64,000 bases of DNA from Pseudomonas turukhanskensis (GTDB taxonomy: Bacteria > Pseudomonadota > Gammaproteobacteria > Pseudomonadales > Pseudomonadaceae), in NCBI RefSeq assembly GCF_027922365.1, contig NZ_BSFN01000012.1:83468-147467 (forward strand). The letters are read 5' to 3'. Positions 31,133 through 40,383 of the stretch are shown here, piece after piece. Positions within the stretch are counted from its first letter, which is position 1, and each line of letters starts with the position of its first letter. A program made the translations under genes and the position numbers. The notes under the pieces were generated by a model, which saw only the letters and a program-made list of their open reading frames with translations, was not told the DNA's origin and made no database searches.

Positions 31133-31159
31133 CAAACACTTGTTTGAAACATACGTTTC
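31133..31159 (-). promoter_or_regulatory. PsrA autoregulatory operator
   Basis: GAAACATACGTTTC at 31146-31159 is a perfect PsrA box. CAAACACTTGTTTG at 31133-31146 is a second, variant palindrome sharing one base with it. They lie 14-40 bases upstream of the psrA start, so binding would block transcription. Confidence 0.85.
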
Positions 31160-31288
31160 AGCTGTAGAGGTTGTCAAGCCGCATAAACCGTAATTTGGCT
31201 GGTCAGTCACGAACTGCGGTAACTACCGCTGCCCCTTACAGTTCCTGCTTATTTATAGAGAAAGATGGCCCTTCCATAAAAAGGAGGA

Positions 31289-31340
31289 TTGCCAAGCGGC
31301 GATCACTGTATATAATCCCAGTCACTGTATAAAAAGACAG
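31289..31340 (+). promoter_or_regulatory. lexA promoter with two SOS boxes
   Basis: TTGCCA (31289-31294), 16 bases, then TATAAT (31311-31316) form a good sigma70 promoter. LexA box 1 (CTGTATATAATCCCAG, 31306-31321, one mismatch to CTGT-N8-ACAG) covers the -10. Box 2 (CTGTATAAAAAGACAG, 31325-31340) is perfect. The arrangement gives autorepression of lexA-sulA. Confidence 0.93.
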
Positions 31341-31349
31341 AGACCGGAC

Positions 31350-31961
31350 ATGCTAAAACTGACGCCACGCCAAGCCGAGATTCTCGCCTTCATCAAGCAA
31401 TGCCTTGAAGACAACGGTTACCCGCCCACCCGCGCCGAAATCGCGCAGCAGTTGGGTTTCAAATCGCCCAACGCTGCCGAAGAACACCTGAAGGCCCTGG
31501 CCCGTAAAGGCGCCATCGAGATGACCCCTGGCGCCTCCCGTGGCATTCGCATTCCTGGCTTTGAGCCGAGCAGCGACGAAGAGACAGGCCTGCCGATTAT
31601 CGGTCGCGTGGCCGCTGGTGCGCCGATTCTTGCCCAACAACATGTGGAAGAATCTTGCCGCATCAACCCCGAGTTCTTCCACCCTCGCGCCGACTACTTG
31701 TTGCGCGTGCGCGGCATGAGCATGAAAGACATCGGCATTCTCGACGGTGACCTGCTGGCCGTACACACGACCAAAGAAGCACGTAACGGTCAGATCGTGG
31801 TTGCCCGCATTGACGACGAAGTGACTGTAAAGCGCTTCAAGCGTGAAGGCGACAAAGTTTGGCTAATCGCTGAAAACCCCGAATTCGCCCCCATCGAGAT
31901 CGACCTGCACGAACAGGATCTGATCATCGAAGGATTGAGTGTCGGCGTCATTCGCCGCTGA
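31350..31961 (+). CDS. lexA: SOS repressor LexA
   Basis: A 203-residue repressor. It has an N-terminal winged helix (RAEIAQQLGFKSPNAAEEHL), the self-cleavage bond Ala89-Gly90 in GRVAAGAP, and the catalytic dyad Ser124 (RGMSMKD) and Lys161 (TVKRF). RecA filaments trigger its autocleavage after DNA damage. Two LexA boxes overlap its promoter. sulA follows after nine bases, so both are SOS-induced together. Confidence 0.98.
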   Translation: MLKLTPRQAEILAFIKQCLEDNGYPPTRAEIAQQLGFKSPNAAEEHLKALARKGAIEMTPGASRGIRIPGFEPSSDEETGLPIIGRVAAGAPILAQQHVEESCRINPEFFHPRADYLLRVRGMSMKDIGILDGDLLAVHTTKEARNGQIVVARIDDEVTVKRFKREGDKVWLIAENPEFAPIEIDLHEQDLIIEGLSVGVIRR

Positions 31962-31970
31962 GGAGGCTGT

Positions 31971-32450
31971 ATGCAGTTCCCACAAGCGCTGGACCGTACC
32001 CAACTGCCATTGTTCGACGCCTTCCTGCCGCAATCGGTGGCGCCGTTGTTGACCGATATCGTTGAAACCGGTTGGTTCGAAGAACCAGAGCCAGAAACAT
32101 TCAGCGAGCTGTCGCTGCGTGGCGCTGCCGGGAACTGCCTGCACCTGCTGGCGCCCATCCTGCGTGAACTGAGCCAGAATCAGGACGCCCGCTGGCTAAC
32201 CCTGATTGCCCCGCCCGCCAGCCTGACCCAGGCCTGGCTGCGCGATGCCGGCCTGAACCGTGAACGCATTCTGCTGCTACAACCGCGCGCCGGGCAAAGC
32301 CCACTTGAGCTGGCCTGCGAGGCCTTGCGCCTGGGTCGGAGTCACACCGTGGTGAGCTGGCTGCACCCGCTGCACCGCCCTGCCCGCGATCAACTGGCTA
32401 ACGCTGCACGGGAAGGCAAGGCGCAAAGTCTGAATGTCAGCCTCGGCTGA
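31971..32450 (+). CDS. sulA: SOS cell-division inhibitor SulA
   Basis: A 159-residue SulA-family protein that binds FtsZ and blocks septation during SOS. It shows the RecA-fold-like core with LTLIAPPASLTQAWLRDAGL and the C-terminal HTVVSWLHPL. It is encoded directly behind lexA with no promoter of its own seen. A palindromic repeat follows and probably terminates the transcript. Confidence 0.92.
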   Translation: MQFPQALDRTQLPLFDAFLPQSVAPLLTDIVETGWFEEPEPETFSELSLRGAAGNCLHLLAPILRELSQNQDARWLTLIAPPASLTQAWLRDAGLNRERILLLQPRAGQSPLELACEALRLGRSHTVVSWLHPLHRPARDQLANAAREGKAQSLNVSLG

Positions 32451-32478
32451 TCGACGATAGGTAGGCTGCTCCCACAAA

Positions 32479-32549
32479 AAAAGCATCGAGGCTGAAGCCT
32501 CTCCTACGGGGAATTGACATGTAGGAGAGGCTTCAGCCTCGATGCTTTT
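32479..32549. repeat. Palindromic repeat, family A (perfect copy)
   Basis: 29-base arms (32479-32507 and 32521-32549) pair perfectly around a 13-base loop. The left arm opens AAAAGCATCGAGGCTG and the right arm ends GATGCTTTT, so it can act as a terminator in both directions. It lies between the convergent sulA and the small gene at 32591. Confidence 0.85.
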
Positions 32550-32590
32550 GACTTACCTATTTCCTGGCTAACTACGAGGCCAGCAAAGGC

Positions 32591-32824
32591 TCAATGCAGA
32601 ACGCGCGGGCCTTCATCCTTCTCGAAATCACCTTCGGCCAAACGACCAGCCATCTGTACGCCCACGTTGAGCATGGCTTTGGCGACTTCTACATGGTGGC
32701 CCTGGAGAAATGCCTTGGCATCCGCCGAGAAATCCAACACGACCAATGCCTCCTCATCCTCGGCGCGACGCAGCGCAATGCGCCCGTCAGGCAACTCGAC
32801 AATTTCCAAAAAGGATGTAGGCAT
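32591..32824 (-). CDS. Conserved small Pseudomonas protein
   Basis: A 77-residue acidic protein with no membrane span or cysteines. It starts MPTSFLEIVELPDGRIALRR and ends with a charged tail. Position between sulA and topA matches a conserved hypothetical gene that I recall from Pseudomonas genomes. GGAG lies 9-12 bases upstream of the start. Function unknown. Confidence 0.78.
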   Translation of the reverse strand: MPTSFLEIVELPDGRIALRRAEDEEALVVLDFSADAKAFLQGHHVEVAKAMLNVGVQMAGRLAEGDFEKDEGPRVLH

Positions 32825-32924
32825 AAACTTAAATCTCCACGTAAGGCCGGCAGTGTATCAGCCCGTCGGCCTTCTTCCCTAGCCCAGCCATCCAATCACT
32901 TGACGGTTGGGCCAGAAAAAAACG

Positions 32925-33443
32925 TCAGCATTCGCTCAGGGTTTCGCGAAAACGCAGGGCCAAGACCTTGAGCTGCTGACGCCAGCTTTCCAGTTCGGCG
33001 CGGGGCAACAGCGGCTCTTCTTCGTCCAGGCTGTAAGCCTGAATCAGCGGCAAGGTCGGGTCGACCTTGGCTTTGGCAGGCGCTCTGGGCGGCTGGAACA
33101 GCGCCTGATAGGCGCTGATCAATTGCGCCAGCCAGGTTTCCGACTGTTGCGCCAACTCCACCAATTCGGCCAGTTCGGGGCTGGGCGTTGCGCCCAATAC
33201 CGCCGGCGTGAGGATGGCTTCGACGCGAGGCACATTCACCTCTTCGAAGCGGTAGTAGCCGGCCACTTCATGGCAAATGCCCAGCAAGGCGCCATACAGG
33301 TGGAACAGGCAAGCTTCGCGCTCAGCGAGGATCAACGCCTGAGCATTGACTGCCTGGCCCTCCTCTGCACGACGCCAGGCCTCCAGCGACAAACCGGCGA
33401 AAAACAGTTTTTGATTGGTGCGGGTATAGAGTTCATGGGCCAT
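32925..33443 (-). CDS. DUF6586-like conserved protein
   Basis: A 172-residue, mostly helical cytoplasmic protein (MAHELYTRTNQKLFFAGLSL) encoded next to topA. The ATG at 33443 is preferred to one ten codons upstream. Rich in Glu, Ala and Leu, with no catalytic motif that I recognise. The DUF name is from recall of the family at this locus, not from a search. Confidence 0.72.
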   Translation of the reverse strand: MAHELYTRTNQKLFFAGLSLEAWRRAEEGQAVNAQALILAEREACLFHLYGALLGICHEVAGYYRFEEVNVPRVEAILTPAVLGATPSPELAELVELAQQSETWLAQLISAYQALFQPPRAPAKAKVDPTLPLIQAYSLDEEEPLLPRAELESWRQQLKVLALRFRETLSEC

Positions 33444-33512
33444 TGCGGCGCCCTCCACAGCAGACAGACTCACTATACGCGCGCCAGCCGGAGCTGACGC
33501 GCGTGCTAGGGC

Positions 33513-36122
33513 TTAACGCTTGTCTTCGACCTTCCAGGCATTGCCATCGTAGAAGGCACGCCAACCGGTTGGTTTGCCCTCCACTTCGGTTTGCACGTAC
33601 TGCTCTTTGGTCTTGCGACTGTAGCGTACGACGGCAGGACGGCCATCCGGGTCTTTCTTCGGCGCCGACATCAGGAAGTGGTACTTCGGATCGATCTCGT
33701 CTTTGTGCGGGATCAGTTCAATAATCAACGGCGCGCGGGTTTCGCGGTTTTTCGGGAACTGGCTGGCAGCGAGGAACAGGCCACTGGCACCGTCGCGCAG
33801 TACGTAGGTGTCGTTCACCTTCTCGCACTTGAGCTCCGGCATTTTCACTGCGTCCATTTTGGGTGGCGCAGGCTCGCCGCTACGCAGCAATTTGCGCGTG
33901 TTCTTGCACTCGGGGTTGGTGCAGCCAAAGAACTTGCCGAAACGGCCGGTTTTCAACTGCATCTGGCTTCCGCACTTGTCGCATTCAAGGCTCGGACCTT
34001 CGTAGCCTTTGATGCGGTACTGGCCCTGCTCGATCTCATAACCGGCGCAATCGGGGTTATTACCGCAGATATGCAGCTTGCGGGTTTCATCGAGCAAGTA
34101 CGCGTCCATTGCCGTGGCACAGATCGGGCAGCGATGTTTGCCCAGCAGCACCAGGGACTCGGACTCACCTTCGTCGTCGGCGGCAATCTCGTCGCCCGGA
34201 ATCAGGTTGATGGTCGACTTGCAGCGCTCTTTTGGCGGCAGGCTGTAGCCCGAGCAGCCAAGGAACACGCCGGTGGACGCGGTACGAATCATCATCGGTC
34301 GACCGCATTCACGGCAGGCGATATCGGTTGGGGTCGGCTGGTTGGCACGCATGCCTTTATCGCTTTCCGAAGCCACTTCCAGCTTTTTCTTGAAGTCGCC
34401 GTAAAACTCGTCCAGCACGTTTTTCCACTCGCGCTCGCCCTGGGCGACGTCATCGAGGTTTTCTTCCATGCCGGCGGTAAAGCCGTAGTCCATCAGGTTG
34501 GAGAAGCTTTCGCTCAGGCGCTCGGTAACGATGTCGCCCATTTTCTCCGAGTAGAAACGACGGTTGTGCAGTGCCACATAGCCGCGTTCCTGAATGGTGG
34601 AAATGATCGCCGCGTAGGTGGATGGACGGCCGATGCCGCGCTTTTCCATCTCTTTAACCAGGCTGGCTTCGGAGTAGCGCGCTGGCGGCTTGGTGAAGTG
34701 CTGGCTCGGGTCGAGGTTGATCAGCTTCAGTGCTTCGCCTTCGCTCATGTCCGGCAGCACGTCATCGTCGCCCGGCTTGCTGATTTGCGGCATGGCGCGG
34801 GTGTAACCGTCGAACTTGAGGATACGGCCCTTGGCACGCAGCTCAAACTCGCTGGCTTTGACGCTGACGGTGGTGGACAGGTATTCGGCCGGCGGCATCT
34901 GGCAGGCCACGAATTGGCGCCAGATCAGCTCATAGAGACGCTCGGCGTCGCGCTCCATCCCCGACAACTGGGTGGGCTTCAAGTTGACGTCGGACGGACG
35001 AATCGCTTCGTGCGCTTCCTGGGCGCCTTCCTTGCTGCTGTACACGTTCGGTTTGGCCGGCAGGTACTTCTTGCCGAACTCGCCTTCGATAAAGTCACGC
35101 ACCATGGTCACGGCGTCGGCCGAGAGGTTGGTGGAGTCGGTACGCATATAGGTGATGTAGCCGGCTTCGTACAAGCGCTGGGCCATCATCATGGTTTTCT
35201 TCACGCCAAAGCCCAGACGGTTACTGGCCGCCTGCTGCAGGGTGGAGGTAATAAAAGGTGCCGACGGTTTGCTGCTGGTCGGTTTGTCTTCGCGTTTGAC
35301 GATGTTGTAGGCCGAAGCCTTGAGCTTGGCCAAAGCGGCATCGGCCTGCTGCTTGTTCAGCGGCTTGAAGGCTTCGCCGTTCTGCCGGGCCACTTCAAAG
35401 CGCACGTTGGCGCCTTTGGCAGTGCCCAGGTCAGCGTGAATTTCCCAGTATTCTTCGGGGTTGAACGCACGAATCTCGCGCTCACGCTCCACCACCAGCT
35501 TGACCGCTACCGATTGCACGCGGCCGGCAGACAGGCCACGGGCGATCTTGGCCCACAGCAGCGGCGAGACCATATAGCCGACCACACGGTCGAGGAAGCG
35601 CCGCGCCTGCTGAGCGTTGACACGGTTGATGTCGAGCTCGCCCGGCTTGGAAAACGCTTCCTGGATGGCCTTCTTGGTGATCTCGTTGAACACCACGCGC
35701 TTGTAGCGGCTGTCGTCACCACCGATGGCTTCGCGCAGGTGCCAGGCAATGGCTTCCCCCTCGCGATCCAAGTCGGTTGCGAGATAGATGGTGTCAGCAT
35801 CTTTGGCGAGACGGCGCAGCTCTTCGACGACCTTTTCCTTGCCAGGAAGAATTTCGTACTTGGCTTTCCAGCCGTGATCGGGGTCCACGCCCATGCGCGA
35901 TACCAGTTGGCGCTTGGCTTTTTCCTTGGCGCTCAGTGCCGGCGCTTCGGCTGCAGCAGCCTTGCCCCGTTTGACTGGCTCTTTGGCTGCACTGGCCGAA
36001 CCGCTGGTAGGCAGGTCACGGATATGGCCGATGCTCGACTTCACCACGTACTGGTTACCCAAATACTTGTTGATGGTCTTGGCCTTGGCCGGGGATTCCA
36101 CGATGACCAGCGATTTGCCCAT
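33513..36122 (-). CDS. topA: DNA topoisomerase I
   Basis: Type IA topoisomerase of 869 residues, relaxing negative supercoils. Toprim domain at the N-terminus (LVIVESPAKAKTINKYLG, then ATDLDREGEAIAWHL), catalytic Tyr in YITYMRTDST, and C-terminal zinc-ribbon repeats (CRECGRPM, CPICATAM, CDKCGSQM). An Ala/Lys-rich linker inside the toprim domain at about residues 40-75 is a variable insertion. It is a stand-alone gene. Confidence 0.97.
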   Translation of the reverse strand: MGKSLVIVESPAKAKTINKYLGNQYVVKSSIGHIRDLPTSGSASAAKEPVKRGKAAAAEAPALSAKEKAKRQLVSRMGVDPDHGWKAKYEILPGKEKVVEELRRLAKDADTIYLATDLDREGEAIAWHLREAIGGDDSRYKRVVFNEITKKAIQEAFSKPGELDINRVNAQQARRFLDRVVGYMVSPLLWAKIARGLSAGRVQSVAVKLVVEREREIRAFNPEEYWEIHADLGTAKGANVRFEVARQNGEAFKPLNKQQADAALAKLKASAYNIVKREDKPTSSKPSAPFITSTLQQAASNRLGFGVKKTMMMAQRLYEAGYITYMRTDSTNLSADAVTMVRDFIEGEFGKKYLPAKPNVYSSKEGAQEAHEAIRPSDVNLKPTQLSGMERDAERLYELIWRQFVACQMPPAEYLSTTVSVKASEFELRAKGRILKFDGYTRAMPQISKPGDDDVLPDMSEGEALKLINLDPSQHFTKPPARYSEASLVKEMEKRGIGRPSTYAAIISTIQERGYVALHNRRFYSEKMGDIVTERLSESFSNLMDYGFTAGMEENLDDVAQGEREWKNVLDEFYGDFKKKLEVASESDKGMRANQPTPTDIACRECGRPMMIRTASTGVFLGCSGYSLPPKERCKSTINLIPGDEIAADDEGESESLVLLGKHRCPICATAMDAYLLDETRKLHICGNNPDCAGYEIEQGQYRIKGYEGPSLECDKCGSQMQLKTGRFGKFFGCTNPECKNTRKLLRSGEPAPPKMDAVKMPELKCEKVNDTYVLRDGASGLFLAASQFPKNRETRAPLIIELIPHKDEIDPKYHFLMSAPKKDPDGRPAVVRYSRKTKEQYVQTEVEGKPTGWRAFYDGNAWKVEDKR

Positions 36123-36237
36123 GGATCGGAGATTTCCTGAATATGAGTACTGAAAGACGGGGGGCCGCCTTTCGCGGCACCGCTATATATAGTGGCGACT
36201 AAGGTGAGGTCAAGGGCGGATCACGCTGGATGCCCGC

Positions 36238-36474
36238 TCAAGGCTGCACAAACTGCGCAGGTTCAGCCTTGATCAGAGCAAAGCGCAGCATAGTCTGCCC
36301 GTCCACCTCGACGGTGGAGGTAAACATGCTCAAGGGGCGCACCCACAAGCCGTATTCCCCGTACAGCGCCTGATATACCACCACCTCTTCCTCGGTTTCC
36401 GAGTGCCGCGCCACACCAAATACGCGGTACTCAGGCCCTTTGTAATGACGATAGAGGCCAGGTTGTAACTGCAT
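36238..36474 (-). CDS. DUF1653 domain protein
   Basis: A 78-residue protein made entirely of the DUF1653 fold (LQPGLYRHYKGPEYRVFGVA, then VVVYQALYGEYGLWVRPL). Function unknown; members are small SH3-like barrels. The ATG at 36474 is chosen, since the 53-codon upstream extension lacks homology character. Confidence 0.88.
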   Translation of the reverse strand: MQLQPGLYRHYKGPEYRVFGVARHSETEEEVVVYQALYGEYGLWVRPLSMFTSTVEVDGQTMLRFALIKAEPAQFVQP

Positions 36475-36520
36475 CAGGGACTTCCTCACATCTGTAAAAA
36501 ATAAAAGTCGGTTCTGACAA

Positions 36521-36550
36521 AAATAAAAACCGGGGCACTGGGCCCCGGCT
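36521..36550 (-). terminator. Rho-independent terminator of fadBA
   Basis: On the minus strand GCCGGGGC-type stem bases (CCGGGGC with GCCCCGG) are followed by TTTTTATTTTT. It lies 35 bases past the fadA stop. Confidence 0.9.
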
Positions 36551-36584
36551 TTACAACAGAGTCTGCTCGTTGCCGAGCGTTCCC

Positions 36585-37760
36585 TTAGATACGTTCGAAA
36601 ACGGTGGTGATGCCTTGGCCGAGACCGACACACATGGTCGACACGCCAAAAGTACCGCCATTCTGCTTCATCACGTTCAGCAAGGTGCCGGAGATACGCG
36701 CACCAGAGCAGCCAAACGGGTGACCGAGGGCGATAGCGCCGCCGTGCAGGTTAACCTTCTCTTCCATCTTGTCGAGCACTTTCAAGTCTTTCAGCACCGG
36801 CAGGGCCTGTGCAGCGAAAGCCTCGTTGAGCTCCCAGAAGTCGATGTCGTTGATGGTCAGGCCAGCGCGTTTCAGCGCTTTCTGAGTCGACGGCACCGGG
36901 CCGTAGCCCATGATTGCCGGGTCAACACCAGCCACCGCCATCGAGCGGATCACGGCCATCGGCTGAATGCCGAGGTCTTGAGCGCGCTGGGCGGACATCA
37001 CGATCATGCACGACGCGCCGTCAGTGATCTGCGACGAAGTACCGGCAGTTACGGTGCCACCCTTCGGGTTGAACGCAGGCTTCAGGACAGCCAGGCTTTC
37101 GATGGTGGTTTCCGGACGAATGGTTTCGTCGTAGTCGAACACCTTCAGGAAGCCGTTCTCGTCGTAGCCTTGCATCGGGATGATTTCATCCTTGAACTTG
37201 CCTTCGACGGTGGCCTTGTGGGCCAGACGGTGGGAACGCTCACCGAATGCGTCCTGCGCCTCACGGCTGATGCCATGCATCTTGCCGAGCATTTCAGCAG
37301 TCAGACCCATCATGCCCGAAGCCTTGGCGGCGTACAGGGACAGGTGCGGGTTTGGATCCACGCCGTGCATCATGCCAACGTGGCCCATGTGTTCCACGCC
37401 ACCGATGACGAACACGTCACCGTTGCCGGTCATGATCGCCTGAGCTGCGGTGTGCAGGGCGCTCATGGAGGAACCGCACAGGCGGCTGACGGTTTGGGCG
37501 GCGCTTGTGTGCGGGATCGGGGTCATCAGCGACGCCATGCGCGCGATGTTCCAACCTTGTTCCAGGGTCTGGTTTACGCAGCCCCAGATCACGTCTTCCA
37601 CTTCAGCCGGGTCCAGCTTCGGGTTACGTGCCAGCACGCCAGTGATCAGTTGCGCAGACATGGTTTCTGCGCGGGTGTTGCGGTGCATGCCGCCTTTGGA
37701 ACGACCCATCGGGGTGCGACCGAAGTCGACAATCACCACGTCTCTTGGATTCAGGCTCAT
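36585..37760 (-). CDS. fadA: 3-ketoacyl-CoA thiolase, fatty-acid oxidation complex beta subunit
   Basis: Thiolase of 391 residues, catalysing the last step of beta-oxidation (3-ketoacyl-CoA + CoA to acetyl-CoA). The nucleophilic Cys lies in VSRLCGSSMSA, the His motif is GGAIALGHPFGCSGAR, and the second Cys is in MCVGLGQG. It pairs with FadB as the alpha2-beta2 complex. It lies 30 bases downstream of fadB with a terminator after it. Confidence 0.97.
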   Translation of the reverse strand: MSLNPRDVVIVDFGRTPMGRSKGGMHRNTRAETMSAQLITGVLARNPKLDPAEVEDVIWGCVNQTLEQGWNIARMASLMTPIPHTSAAQTVSRLCGSSMSALHTAAQAIMTGNGDVFVIGGVEHMGHVGMMHGVDPNPHLSLYAAKASGMMGLTAEMLGKMHGISREAQDAFGERSHRLAHKATVEGKFKDEIIPMQGYDENGFLKVFDYDETIRPETTIESLAVLKPAFNPKGGTVTAGTSSQITDGASCMIVMSAQRAQDLGIQPMAVIRSMAVAGVDPAIMGYGPVPSTQKALKRAGLTINDIDFWELNEAFAAQALPVLKDLKVLDKMEEKVNLHGGAIALGHPFGCSGARISGTLLNVMKQNGGTFGVSTMCVGLGQGITTVFERI

Positions 37761-37790
37761 AAATTCACTCTCGCTCTATGCGTTACGCGC

Positions 37791-39938
37791 TTAACCGAAG
37801 AAGCTCTGGCCGTTGGCGGCCATCTCACGCAGCTTCGCGGTGGGGTGGTACAGCGCGCCCAGGTCGGCGTACTTGTCTGCCAGGGCGACGAACTCGGCTA
37901 CACCGATGGAGTCGATGTAACGCAGTGCACCACCACGGAAGGGAGGGAAGCCGATGCCGTAGATCAAGCCCATATCGGCTTCAGCTGCGGTTTCGACAAT
38001 GCCGTCTTCCAGGCAACGTACGGTTTCCAGGCACAGCGGAATCATCATGAAGTTGATGATGTCTTCATCGGTCACTTCACGCTGTTCAGTGATGACTGGC
38101 TTGAGCACTTCGTAAGCAACCGGATCGGTCACTTTCTTCGGCTTGCCGCGCTTGTCCATCTCGTAGGCGTAGAAGCCTTTGCCGTTCTTCTGGCCCAGGC
38201 GATTGGCTTCGTACATCACGTCTACGGCGGTACGGCCTTCAACAGACATGCGGTCCGGGAAGCCTTCAGCCATTACGTCACGGCCGTGGTGGCCGGTGTC
38301 GATGCCGACTACGTCGGAGAGGTACGCCGGGCCCATGGGCCAGCCGAATTTCTCCATGACTTTGTCGATGCGCACGAAGTCGACGCCAGCGCTGATCAGC
38401 TTGGAGAAGCCGCCGAAGTACGGGAACAGCACGCGGTTGACCAAAAAGCCTGGGCAGTCGTTGACCACGATCGGGCTCTTGCCCATTTTCTTGGCGTAGG
38501 CAACGGTGGTAGCAACAGCTACGTCGCTGGACTTCTCGCCACGAATAACTTCAACCAGCGGCATCATGTGCACGGGGTTGAAGAAGTGCATGCCGACGAA
38601 GTTCTCCGGACGCTTGAGGGCCTTGGCCAGCAAGTTGATGGAGATAGTCGAGGTGTTGGACGCCAGAATGGCATCTTCACGCACCACGCCTTCCACTTCG
38701 GCCAGAACGATCTGCTTGACCTTCGGGTTCTCGACCACAGCTTCAACCACGATGTCGACGTGACCGAAGTCGCCGTAGGACATGGTTGGGCGAATGGCGG
38801 TCAGGGCTTCAGCCATCTTGGCTGCAGTCAGACGACCTTTGGCCACGCGGCCACCCAGCAGCTTGGACGCTTCGGCCAGGCCCATCTGGATGCCTTCCTC
38901 GCGGATATCCTTCATCAGGATCGGCGTGCCTTTGGAAGCCGACTGGTAGGCGATACCGCCGCCCATGATGCCAGCGCCGAGTACGGCAGCCAGTTTCACG
39001 TCTTTGGCGATAGCGTCGTAGCCTTTGGCTTTTTTCTTCAGTTCCTGGTCATTGAGGAACAGACCCACCAGGCTCTGGGAAGCGGAAGTCTTGGCCAGTT
39101 TTACGAAACCGGCAGCTTCTGTTTCCAGGGCTTTGTCACGGCCAAAGTTGGCCGCTTTCTGGATGGTCTTGATCGCTTCGACCGGCGCCGGGTAGTTCGG
39201 GCCAGCTTGACCGGCTACGAAACCTTTGGCGGTTTCGAAGGCCATCATTTGTTCGATCGCGTTGAGCTTGATCTTTTCCAGCTTCGGAGCGCGCTTGGCC
39301 TTGTAGTCCAGCTCGCCGGAAATGGCGCGCTTGATCAGGTCCAGGGCAGCAGCGGCGAGTTTGTCGGCCGCAACCACAGCATCGACAGCGCCTGCCTTGA
39401 GGGCGTCTTCTGCACGGTTTTCCTTACCGCCGGCAATCCACTCGATGGCGTTATCGGTACCGATAACACGCGGCAGACGCACGGTGCCGCCAAAACCTGG
39501 GTAGATGCCCAGTTTGACTTCCGGCAGGCCTACTTTGGCGCTGCTGGCGATGACGCGGTAGTCCGCAGCCAAGCACATTTCAAAACCGCCACCCAGTGCG
39601 ATGCCATTGATGGCCGCAACGGTGGGAACGCCGAGGTCTTCGAAATCGCTGAAGATTTTGTTGGCTTCGAGGTTGCCGGCTACCAGCTCTTCATCGGACA
39701 ACTTGAAGTTGTCGACGAATTCGGTGATGTCGGCGCCGACGATAAAGACGTCCTTGCCGCTGCTGACAATTACACCTTTGATCGAGGCATCAGCCTTGAT
39801 GGCGTCCACAGCCTGGCGCAGTTCGGCCAGAGTGAGACGGTTGAATTTGTTGACGGATTCACCCTTGAGGTCGAATTGCAATTCGACGATGCCGCTCTCA
39901 AGAGCCTTAACCGTGATGGCTTTACCTTCGTAAATCAT
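37791..39938 (-). CDS. fadB: Fatty-acid oxidation complex alpha subunit
   Basis: Bifunctional enoyl-CoA hydratase / 3-hydroxyacyl-CoA dehydrogenase of 715 residues, the usual FadB length. The N-terminal crotonase domain contains ALGGGFEMCLAADYRV, and the C-terminal NAD-binding domain contains AVLGAGIMGGGIAYQSA. The ATG at 39938 (MIYEGKAITV) follows GGAG. A PsrA-like half-site pair lies about 160 bases upstream. First gene of fadBA. Confidence 0.97.
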   Translation of the reverse strand: MIYEGKAITVKALESGIVELQFDLKGESVNKFNRLTLAELRQAVDAIKADASIKGVIVSSGKDVFIVGADITEFVDNFKLSDEELVAGNLEANKIFSDFEDLGVPTVAAINGIALGGGFEMCLAADYRVIASSAKVGLPEVKLGIYPGFGGTVRLPRVIGTDNAIEWIAGGKENRAEDALKAGAVDAVVAADKLAAAALDLIKRAISGELDYKAKRAPKLEKIKLNAIEQMMAFETAKGFVAGQAGPNYPAPVEAIKTIQKAANFGRDKALETEAAGFVKLAKTSASQSLVGLFLNDQELKKKAKGYDAIAKDVKLAAVLGAGIMGGGIAYQSASKGTPILMKDIREEGIQMGLAEASKLLGGRVAKGRLTAAKMAEALTAIRPTMSYGDFGHVDIVVEAVVENPKVKQIVLAEVEGVVREDAILASNTSTISINLLAKALKRPENFVGMHFFNPVHMMPLVEVIRGEKSSDVAVATTVAYAKKMGKSPIVVNDCPGFLVNRVLFPYFGGFSKLISAGVDFVRIDKVMEKFGWPMGPAYLSDVVGIDTGHHGRDVMAEGFPDRMSVEGRTAVDVMYEANRLGQKNGKGFYAYEMDKRGKPKKVTDPVAYEVLKPVITEQREVTDEDIINFMMIPLCLETVRCLEDGIVETAAEADMGLIYGIGFPPFRGGALRYIDSIGVAEFVALADKYADLGALYHPTAKLREMAANGQSFFG

Positions 39939-40383
39939 CAACTGATCTCCACGGTATGGAAGCTGAACAGTACACGTCGGACGCCAAGCAGCAGATTTAT
40001 CTGCAGCAGAACCGCCGAGGAGATTAGCCTCGAACAGCCTGACATACCCGCCGACGCGATATTCGGGCGGCCTATGAACCAGCGCAGCACAAAGCAAACA
40101 CTTGATTCATACGCCCGTTTGATTCGGGTGCGCACACCTTCGTGCAAATGAATGCACTTGTCAATTGGAGCGCTATTTCCTGAAGCGCCGTCAGGAAAGT
40201 TGGACCGTGAAGTAAGGGCAAACATTCCGACGGCTCTAATCCGGGCTTACCCCCACGTCGACCAATGCCATCACTGTGATGCCAGGCGCCGCTAGCCAAA
40301 GCGAAACGGCGCAGGTACAGTCGTCTCAACACGCCGAATGAGCGTGACTAAAAACAAAAACAATGAAGCCCCACGGAGTAACC
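39939..40383. other. Divergent control region between fadB and a periplasmic gene
   Basis: 445 bases with no credible gene. It includes the PsrA-like element at 40095-40121 and must hold the promoters of fadBA and of the plus-strand gene at 40384. I see no terminator or mobile sequence. Confidence 0.6.
40095..40121 (-). promoter_or_regulatory. Candidate PsrA operator upstream of fadBA
   Basis: CAAACACTTG, 12 bases, then GTTTG. The same ten bases with the same spacing to GTTT occur in the psrA operator at 31133-31159. Repression by PsrA is known for fadBA in Pseudomonas; the assignment to this element is inferred. Confidence 0.6.

Noticed and set aside
33591..36140. Long plus-strand open frame over topA
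   Set aside because: Antisense shadow of topA for the same reason.
36570..40151. Very long plus-strand open frame over fadBA
   Set aside because: It is antisense to two clear genes and follows from their GC-rich third positions; its translation has no family character.
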